From: Chrysemys picta bellii
Taxonomy: Eukaryota; Chordata; Testudines; Emydidae
Assembly: GCF_011386835.1 (NCBI RefSeq)
Contig: NC_088804.1
Location: 35,885,549 to 35,949,548, forward strand
Direction: 5' to 3'
Length of the DNA stretch: 64,000 nt
Shown here: positions 56,774-64,000 of the stretch, in pieces
How the letters are laid out: each line of letters opens with the position of its first letter
Numbering within the stretch: position 1 is the first letter of the stretch
Notes under the pieces: generated by a model
The model's database searches: none
Told to the model about the DNA's origin: nothing
Seen by the model: only the letters and a program-made list of their open reading frames with translations
Made by a program: the position numbers and the translations under genes

Positions 56774-57295
56774 TGTATCGCGGGGGTCGGCAACGTTTGG
56801 CACGCGGCTCGCCAGGATAAGCACCAGTTTATTTACCTGCTGATGTGGCAGGTTCGGCCAATCGCGGCCCCCACTGGCCGCGGTTCGCCGTCCCGGGCCA
56901 ATGGGGGCGACGGGAAGCCGCGCAGGCGAGGGATGTGCTGGCCGCGGCTTCACGCCGCCCCCATTGGCTCGGGACGGCGAACTGCGGTGAGTGGGGGCTG
57001 CGATTTGTCGAACCTGCCATGTCAGCAGGTAAATAAACTGGCCCGGCCCGCCAGGGTGCTTACCCTGGCGAGCCGCGTGCCAAACGTTGCCGACCCCTGC
57101 TGTATCGTGATCAGTGGAACAGGAGTCAGAGGGCACATGCTCCTTGGAAGGAGGGTTATTGATGAAACACCAGTAAAAGAGGGAGGGGAGGGAGTTAGCG
57201 TGAAAGCCACGGGGATAGCTGAGTGCACAGGATCTAATAAAGTTCCACCTGTTCAATTTAACCTGCATCCAGCTTCACTCTTTTTAAATGAAACA
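56774..57295 (+). repeat. Gypsy solo LTR, interrupted by a hAT MITE
   Basis: 195 bp of LTR in two pieces: the first 7 bp (TGTATCG, 56774-56780) and 57108-57295. Outer 5-bp duplication GATGC (56769-56773, 57296-57300), TG...CA ends (TGTATCG to GAAACA) and AATAAA at 57236-57241. It matches the minus-strand Gypsy LTR at 544-1360. A solo LTR arises by recombination between two LTRs. Confidence 0.85.
56781..57099. mobile_element. hAT-type palindromic MITE, copy 2
   Basis: 319 bp; ends CGGGGGTCGGCAACGTTTGG / complement ending GACCCCTG. Perfect 8-bp duplication CTGTATCG (56773-56780, 57100-57107) lying at the edge of the Gypsy LTR. ORFs on both strands across it (56561-57379) are readings of the palindrome and LTR. 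Confidence 0.92.
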
Positions 57296-57300
57296 GATGC

Positions 57301-57630
57301 AGCCATCTGTCCCATGGTAATTTACAAAGGCATAACTAGGTTCTCGCCCAGCCATTGGTTTAGTTTATTGCAAATATAACTAAGTAACTCTCATAGGCAC
57401 CAAGTTCCTCAGGTAAAATGGCAAACTATAGTGAAAGAGCCTTTATATTAATTTAGATGGAACAAATGAGTCAAACGTGTTAACAGTCCAACATTAAACA
57501 TTGTTAGCAAGATTCAGGGTTTGGCATACAGACCTCAGCCTGCTCAGCACCATGGCAAACACAAGATTAAAAATAATTTAAATTTTTTATAAAAAATAGA
57601 GAAACGAAGCATGATTTCTTTGCATTATGA
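57301..57630. other. No gene or element recognised
   Basis: 330 bp of ordinary AT-rich sequence. Confidence 0.5.
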
Positions 57631-57803
57631 CAGAGAGTCCTGTGGCACCTTATAGACTAACAGACGTATTGAAGCATAAGCTTTCGTGGGTGAATACCCA
57701 CTTCGTCAGATGAATGTAGTGGAAATTTTCAGAGGCAGGTTTAAATATGCAGGCAAGAATCAGTCTATTTATATCTGCCTCTGGAAATTTCCACTACATT
57801 CAT

Positions 57804-57841
57804 CTGATGAAGTGGGTATTCACCCACGAAAGCTTACGCTC
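57804..57841 (+). ncRNA. hammerhead-like core, family B, consensus match
   Basis: CTGATGA (57804-57810) exactly as in the hammerhead core, stem-II-like GTGGGT / ACCCAC with loop ATTC, GAAA (57828-57831), then AGC-TTAC-GCT and C as stem III and cleavage residue. The minus-strand partner at 57672-57709 has CTGACGA. The best core match in the window; stem I is not evident. Confidence 0.55.
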
Positions 57842-57863
57842 CAATACGTCTGTTAGTCTATAA

Positions 57864-58196
57864 CAGGGGTCAGCAATGTTTGGCACGCGGCTCGCCAGGG
57901 TAAGCACCCTAGCAGGCCGGGCCAGTTTATTTACCTGCTGATGCGGCAGGTTCGGCTGATCGCGGCCCCCACTGGCCGCGGTTCGCCGTCCTGGGCCAAT
58001 GGGGGCAGCGAGAAGCAGCGCGGGCGAGGGATGAGCTGGCCACGGCTTCCCGCCACCCCCATTCACCCATAACAGCGAACCACAGCCAGTGGGGGCTGCA
58101 ATAGGCGAACCTGCCGCGTCAACAGGTAAATAAACTGGCCCAGCCCGCCAGGGTGCTTACCCTGGCGAGCCACGTGCCAAACGTTGCCGACCCCTG
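57864..58196. mobile_element. hAT-type palindromic MITE, copy 3, nested in PLE foldback
   Basis: 333 bp; ends CAGGGGTCAGCAATGTTTGG / TTGCCGACCCCTG; perfect 8-bp duplication GTCTATAA (57856-57863, 58197-58204). Excision in silico restores TAGTCTATAAGGTGCCACAG of the PLE tail. It lies only about 0.77 kb from copy 2. Confidence 0.93.
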
Positions 58197-58269
58197 GTCT
58201 ATAAGGTGCCACAGGACTCTTAGTCGTTTTTTACAGATCCAGACTAACACGGCTACCCCTCTGATCCTT

Positions 58270-59267
58270 GAATTATATCAATGTGGCCTTTTTTTGTTGC
58301 TTGGACTATCATAGTCTGTCTGGTTCTCTTGCACCTGTTCATAACATTCATTACTGAAAGCAACTTGACCTATTTTCTATCAACATTTGTTATTACAGGT
58401 TATTATACCATATAATCTTTTACATACTTTTACAACTGAGCTCACAATTAGGATAAATTTATCAGCCCAAATGTCATAACCGAGCTTAAATGCTAGAGTA
58501 AGAACCTTAAACTGGCTTTGTAAAATGCAAAAGCACTGGAAGACAGTGAAGTCACTGAAACAATACAGGCACATGAGAAAAAATAAAACTATGGAAAATT
58601 AACTGGTTAACTAGCTTTTTGAATAATTATAACAATTTTAGTAGGGCAGGTGCTGGGAGACAGCAAAAAGACTAATAAATAGTTCAACTGGAAAAGAGCC
58701 AGGACATCCTCAAGGATTGTGGCTGTCACTTATCAAGCACATGGACTTTAGATGTTCTTTTGCAGATCAGATTAACAGGACTTGACTATGAAATCAATAG
58801 GAAGATGAAATGATAAATTAGAGTCCAGATTTCAGGAAACAGGACTGGAAGATATGAGGAGAGGATTCACCTCTAAATGAAGAGGTCAGATTGCCCTTTG
58901 AAGTACACTAATTTTAAACCAAGTTACACCATTGACTTCTGTGGATTTTTTTTCTGATTAGCACCTCTAAGTGGAAAAAAAGTATCAAACCAGAGAATCA
59001 TAAGAAAATAAGATGAGTGATGAGGTCAAACAAATGATCAGGAAGGTAAGAGGAGAACAATGAGAATGTAATGCTCTCTCTGCTAAAATCGGCAAAAAAA
59101 CATCTTATGCTCCAGGCAGCCAGATTCGTAGCTGGTGCAAACCATCACAAAACATTTCAGTGTTGCATTTTTCAATCTGCATTTTTTGCCAAAAAGAATG
59201 GGTTTTTTTTGTGGGGGGGAGAGGGAGAAATGTCAAGGTTTAGTCCTAAATACTAAAGAAATCTGGA
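58270..59267. other. No gene or element recognised
   Basis: AT-rich unique sequence; one unassigned ORF (58380-58574 -). Confidence 0.45.
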
Positions 59268-59275
59268 GTGCAGAG

Positions 59276-59526
59276 TAGAGCTGAGTAAATAACTGATTTT
59301 TCAGTTCAGTTACTGAAATGAAAAATCCAGACAAAAAGGTTTAACCCCAAACTGATCTTTTTTCTTTTTTCTCTCTCATGAAAATGAAAAAAAAAATCAT
59401 CTCAAAATGAAATGTTGAACCATTGTGACATTTCTGAAATTTGCTTTACATGTTTTTTTTTTTTTTGCTAAAACTATTTGCTGAATTAATAAGTAGTTTT
59501 GGTGCCCTGAAAAATGCCCAGCTCTA
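59276..59526. mobile_element. hAT-type MITE, TAGAGCTG-end family
   Basis: 251 bp; ends TAGAGCTGAGTAAAT and the complement of TAGAGCTGGGCATTT; 8-bp duplication with one mismatch (GTGCARAG, 59268-59275, 59527-59534). Internally AAATGAAAAA/TTTTTCAG-type self-complementary repeats. Same family as 21116-21486 but without the tRNA-like centre. Confidence 0.75.
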
Positions 59527-59599
59527 GTGCAAAGTATGCACATACAGGATAGTGTAACTTGGGATTCTTACTAAAATAGACTACCAAGAAAGTGAAAAA

Positions 59600-59735
59600 A
59601 CCCAGACCTGAAGAGGAGCTCTGTGGAGCTCAAAAGTTTCTCTCTTTCATGAACAAAAGTCATCTTATAAAAGATACTATCTCACCCACCTTGTCTCTCT
59701 CATATCCTGGGAACAACACGGCTACAGCAATATTG
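59600..59735 (+). mobile_element. PLE-type tail, family C, single copy
   Basis: Not a foldback: one tail from about CCCAGACCTGAAGAGG to GGGAACAACACGGCTACAGC. It contains CTGAAGA (59608-59614), a strong stem-II-like GGAGCTC / GAGCTC hairpin, and CAAAAG where GAAA is expected (one substitution). The end AACACGGCTAC is shared with families A and B. Confidence 0.6.
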
Positions 59736-60290
59736 AAAACATCAAGAAATTGGATTTTACCATGTTTTATACAATAATCTGAGTGTTAGAGTCGACAGAT
59801 TCATTTCCTAGATTTTTATTTTTATTTTTTACAAGCAAGGAGTTGATGGGCTCAAAGGAACTATTCTTTCCATTGTTCTTTGCTTTTCAAATATTTTAAA
59901 GAAAATAAAAGAACTACAAAAAAAAATGAAAAGCACATTTGACATCCTCCCCCTCCCCCCCCTTTTGCCCATGACTGTCATGAATTTCATTACGTCCTGG
60001 TCCTCACTTCCAGTTTGGCTGTCTCTGGAAACGCAGCCACAAAGCTGGCTTGTCAGCCTCCTTAGGGATTTCTCTTGTGTAAGGAAAAAACCCGACTGAC
60101 AAAGACCTGGCAAAGCATCGCTCTGCCAGACCTTTCCCAATCCCCAGCCTGGGGTAAAAGAGTGTGTCCAGAGCACTGCTGTGATCCCAGGCAGTCTTAA
60201 TGGCTGTAGGGGGTCATAGGCAGGTGGGTGGGGAGCCAGATTTGTAGTGCACAGCATTGAAAATTAGGGTCAGATCTTCTGAGACTCTCA

Positions 60291-60354
60291 GGTCCAGATC
60301 CTCAGAAGTATCAATGGGAATGAGGTGCCTAAATACTTTTGAGGATCTGGGCCT
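60291..60354. repeat. Short palindromic MITE-like repeat, GATCCTCA family
   Basis: GGTCCAGATCCTCAGAAGTA at the left mirrors TACTTTTGAGGATCTGGGCC at the right. A worn relative is at about 42439-42500. Confidence 0.65.
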
Positions 60355-60377
60355 TAGAGAATAAAGCCACCAATGTC

Positions 60378-60502
60378 CCAGTGGTTAGGGCACTCATGTG
60401 GGACACCCAAGTTCAAATCCCTGCTTTGCCTGATTCAGAGCAAGGGTTTAAACCTGGGTCTACATCTTAGGTGAGTGCACTAACCACTGGATGGCACTGG
60501 GT
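60378..60502. repeat. Foldback of two tRNA-like arms
   Basis: Left arm (plus): A-box-like TGGTTAGGGCACTCA at 60382-60396 and B-box-like AGTTCAAATCC at 60410-60420. Right arm (minus): TGGTTAGTGCACTCA (60473-60487) and GGTTTAAACCC. The arms pair over about 50 bp. The same tRNA-like unit, as a single arm, forms the centre of the hAT MITE at 21116-21486. Confidence 0.65.
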
Positions 60503-60509
60503 AATTCTC

Positions 60510-63500
60510 TCTCCTCAGAAAAAAAATCCAGGTGGTCACGCTTGTCTAACGTTACAGAAAGGAAACCAATGTCAAAACTTCAGCTTTTCATGTGAAACTG
60601 AATTTTTTGTTTTCCAGTCAGCCTTAGTCTTCCCTCATCTGGGTCACTCAGCGCAGAGAAAATGTGGCGACTTGCTTGCTTAATGGGGAAAAACAAAAAG
60701 AACCCATCACTGTTCCTATTGTTCATCCACTAAATATGCAAAATGGTAACTCTTCATCATAGAACTAGAGTGGGAAGAGGATGAAAGATGATTGAGTGAG
60801 GCAATTATAAAAAAAAGCACAGAATTATCAACTCTTATGTTTTGTGAGCCCTAATTATTGTGTCTCAAGTTTTATGAGACATAATTGTTGTCTCTCATGC
60901 TTTGTGAGCCCTAAACTCTTTAAAATATTTTTCTTTTCTCCATTTGCTTTAAGATTTTTCCCAGCTTAGAAACCAAGTGAAACGGAGGAATGCTGTTGTC
61001 GTTCTGGGTGGTGATTGTTTTTTTAAAGCAAGTTAACAAATTAATCTAATTTTGTCCTGTTATTTTCTATCTTGAGGCTTGGGGGAATCTTTCTTCTCAC
61101 CACACTTACAAGATAATTTCTCACAGGTATTTGTGAATATGAAACGTACAGTAGGGCTTATATCTTGGTATTATTTTAAATTTGCTTCCTCTTAGTAATT
61201 TGGATTGCAGCGGTCAGGAACTGTGATGCCTGGTTAATAAGCAAAGAGAAAAAGAATGGGAAAATATTAAACAAAAGTCCAAGGAGAACTGGAGAAAACA
61301 TTTGGATTGCTAAACAGTGTTAAGGTGAAAACCTAGCAGAACATGTATTTTTTGAGCAAGCTGTGCACTTAGCGGTTCTAGACTATAAAGTTTGCATCTG
61401 CACTTAACCCTCTTGGAAAGGTCTGTAATCAAATTTGAATTACTGCGGGTAATTCCAGTTTGCCACAAGAACTGAGAAAACAACATGGCAAATCCTGGGA
61501 GGTGGAAGCACCTATGATAGAATGTGTTAGCTGTAAAATAGTTCAGCTTCAAAGACATTGAGAGAACTGTTCAGTCTAGGCAGAGCTGGGAATATATTTT
61601 ATCAAGGCATAGGCCAGATTCTGTCCTGCCATATGGATTGTGTGTGATGTGGGGAGGGCTCACAATGCGGATCCCTCCCTCCCCCCCCCACCCCCGGTCA
61701 GTTGTTGGCCAGAATCTGCTTAGGGAGTGTAGTATTTTCTACTGACCAACACTTTTACTTTCACTACCTGCCTGAACTGGAACAGGGCCATTGCTACATC
61801 TCACCCTCTGCACTGACACCATAGCTGGCTGGATGCAGCATGCGCTATCTTCTTGCAGGGGAGGACCTACCACTGCAGCACAAATTTCTCAAGAGCTCCC
61901 AGCATCAGTTCTTGCCAAGTCAGGCAGAACTACTGTAGGGAGAATCGGCTGTGGCCCCTCTGTAACCCAACTGAGGGTGCCCAGGGCAAGGTATGCTACA
62001 CTATACCTCCAGCCATGTTCCTATACATCCTTCCCCAACCCCAACTACTATCCACCCATACAAAACTCAAGCACATGCTTGTTTGTGTTTTGAACGCATA
62101 CTTGTTTGCACAGCTAGAGGTCTGGGTTAAAGACCAAACTGTGCTTTAGTTAAGACTGGGATCCACCCACTATGCAGTGAGGATGCAGGTAAGCTCATGC
62201 GAGTCCTCCAATGCCCTTCCCACAATTCACTCTGAGTAACAGACAAGTTCTCCAGCAGTTGACTGGGAAAGATTCCTAAAGCATCTCAGCACAAAGACCC
62301 AGGGGATATGCACATGATCAAATGCAGAAATAGTGAGGACACAGGTGACACGGGGTGGGATTTATTGTGGGAACACTCATACTAGAATGAGGCTAAACCA
62401 AGTGCCAATCACCCAGGCCAACTGTGCAGTGTAGACACACCCTATATGTGTTGGTTGACTACTCCCTAAAGTATAGTAGGCAGGGTGATTGATATTATAT
62501 CATATTTACCTACTGCAAGCTCTTCAATCATTTACTTTAAAACATTTATTTCAAGGAAACATGCTATATTATATTGTAAATTATGTTATCTGACACATTA
62601 TGTTATGAATTTTCAGTTGACATACTAGAACAGTGGGATCTTTTAGCTTGTGGTCATGATTCAAGAAGTAATTCATAACTTTTTTAATAGACTTTCCCGG
62701 TAGAAAGGGAAAGACGTGGAACTCCAGTAAAGCATATTGCACTGTGGTTCCACAATTTAGGCAGACTCTTAGTTAAGGACAAAATCCTTGGCCTAGCAAA
62801 TGCCAACTTAAAGGGACCATTCAGTTTGAAGAGAGAATTCTAGACTGGCTATGGTGGGGATTTCGTTTGATCAATGAAATCTCCAAAGGCAATGAGGGAA
62901 AGCAGCAGTCACCACTCTACCTTCCCACGAACCCTCAGTCCTCTCTTCCCCCGATTAAAAAGCAGATAAAAAATGGTTCAGGACTATGTTGTGGTCTCGT
63001 CCTCCTCCCTACTGCAACTCCATAGAGGGAGGTGTACTGCAGCCCTGGCTGGAGGCACCATATTTATGCAAACTATGGAGCTAAGCTGCTTGGGGAAAGA
63101 GAAAGAAAATGTATAAACTTTGTTTCCACCCATTTATTTTTGAAATTCACAAGGTTTTTATTTTGAAATTCAAAAGATGTGGAGCAGCTCTGCAGCTGTC
63201 TGTAAAACGGAGGGAGAATAACACCAAAAATGTTCCTTTTTTTAAATTTCAAAATATCGTCAACATTTAACCAGCTCTTCTCTTGATGGTCATGAGCCCT
63301 TAATAGCCATGTAAGCACAGCCTCGGATTTGGACCCCATCATTATTTCCACTTACATAGAGATGTGGGTGTGTTTCTGTGTCCATTTGTGTATGGATTCC
63401 TTGAAAACTATAATAAGTATTTTTTTAGCTAGTGAAAGCCCAGACTATTAGTGTGCTAGTATTTTTGCTCACCCTTAGCTGAAAAATAGATTTTACTTTT

Positions 63501-64000
63501 CAGCCTGCATAAGTATGTGGCAATAGAGAATTGGCTAACTTTTCAATAAAGCTCATTTAAAGTCTAAATCTAGACATCTGGGACACTATATATATATATA
63601 TTTACAATCTGCACTCTCTGGGTGTTTGGACCAATAGCTTATACTCATCCATGTATGTAATGTGAGTCAGAGAGGAATAGTATACTAGGTATAATGATGG
63701 TGTTTATCTTCACTTTACTGGTTTCACAATGCCATGTACGTGCATCAGATGGAATGCAAGTTGTTTACATGAAAACGTTGCTGCAATACTGATTAATCTA
63801 ATGTATTGTTTTGATAAGCAGTGTGATTTCAAGGCAGTCATCATATATGTGTGACTCAGGTCTGTATCTCATATCTGGGTCATGCATACACGCGCTAAGT
63901 GGTTTGAACCCATCATTTTTAGCCAGTGTTCAATCAACATTTCCAGAGGAAGAAGCCTTCATCCCAGTAGAGGCACACAAAACAATATACCAGAGTAGTG
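60510..64000. other. Mostly unique DNA to the window end, no gene established
   Basis: 60550-60610 resembles the interior of the AGCTGGTCAAA-end hAT family. GCAGTGTAGACACACCC at 62418-62444 looks like one end of a Harbinger MITE without a partner. Overlapping frames at 61791-62149 (+) and an ORF at 63073-63351 (-) show no known motif. C-runs near 61680 and a short TA tract near 63589. Confidence 0.4.

Larger units (their letters stand above)
57631..58265 (+). mobile_element. PLE tail foldback, family B, with nested MITE
   Basis: Left arm begins CAGAGAGTCCTGTGGCACC (minus tail); the right arm runs from about 57773 and ends ACAGATCCAGACTAACACGG to CTCTGAT. The right arm is cut by a hAT MITE at 57864-58196. 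The flanks (CTTTGCATTATGA and CCTTGAATTATAT) are only a possible worn duplication. Each arm holds a hammerhead-like core (minus 57672-57709; plus 57804-57841). Confidence 0.85.

Noticed and set aside
56561..57379. Long ORFs on both strands (235 and 233 residues)
   Set aside because: They are readings of a near-palindromic hAT MITE plus a Gypsy LTR; similar ORFs appear at the two other copies of the MITE.
60378..60502. Possible tRNA gene
   Set aside because: A and B boxes are present, but acceptor and anticodon stems do not form and the unit is doubled as a foldback, so it is a repeat.

Overview
This window looks like intergenic or intronic DNA from a reptile, most likely a turtle. That call rests on the repeat content: 5'-truncated CR1 LINEs ending in ATTCTATG-type repeats, Penelope-like element (PLE) ends containing AACACGGCTAC, PIF/Harbinger-like and hAT-like MITEs, a Ty3/Gypsy relative, an endogenous retrovirus and worn MIR-like SINE pieces. 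I found no convincing host protein-coding exon, tRNA gene, rRNA gene or CRISPR array. Every long ORF I can assign belongs to a transposable element, and none of those is intact.

Layout. 1-5.7 kb: a hAT MITE, then the 3' half of a minus-strand Gypsy element. Its 3' LTR was split by a PLE and its integrase region by a second hAT MITE. A CR1 tail and a PLE foldback follow. 5.7-18.5 kb: mostly unique AT-rich DNA with one perfect hairpin, a CR1 inside a CR1 and a MIR-like SINE. 18.5-24.2 kb: a MIR relic split by a PLE-type foldback that itself holds a Harbinger MITE, a second Harbinger MITE, a hAT MITE with a tRNA-like core, and a plus-strand CR1. 24.2-35 kb: unique DNA, one CR1, one 638-bp hAT MITE and one Harbinger MITE. 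35-46.5 kb: three PLE foldbacks, hAT MITEs, and a repeat carrying a tRNA-Ala-like sequence. 47-55 kb: a 1.19-kb Tigger-like element with internal microsatellites, the best preserved CR1 (one premature stop in an otherwise open reverse transcriptase), and an ERV with two LTRs. 55-60.5 kb: a second PLE with a GIY-YIG ORF, a Gypsy solo LTR hit by a hAT MITE 7 bp from its edge, and a PLE foldback hit by another copy of the same MITE. The rest is mostly unique.

Most insertion boundaries are supported by target-site duplications (TSDs) read directly from the sequence: 8 bp for hAT, TTA/TAA for Harbinger, TA for Tigger, 10-14 bp for the PLE tails and 5 bp for the solo LTR.

The most interesting signal is in the PLE 3' tails. 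Three tail families carry the same core: CTGANGA (or a close variant), a self-complementary arm, then GAAA, and in families A and B a 3-bp hairpin ending GCTC. This is the layout of a hammerhead ribozyme, a motif known from PLEs of other animals. The same tails repeatedly occur as foldbacks that lack the terminal 35-50 nt on one arm. A second signal is a strongly one-sided G-to-A difference between the two ERV LTRs, which suggests DNA editing. All boundaries and counts were made by eye.
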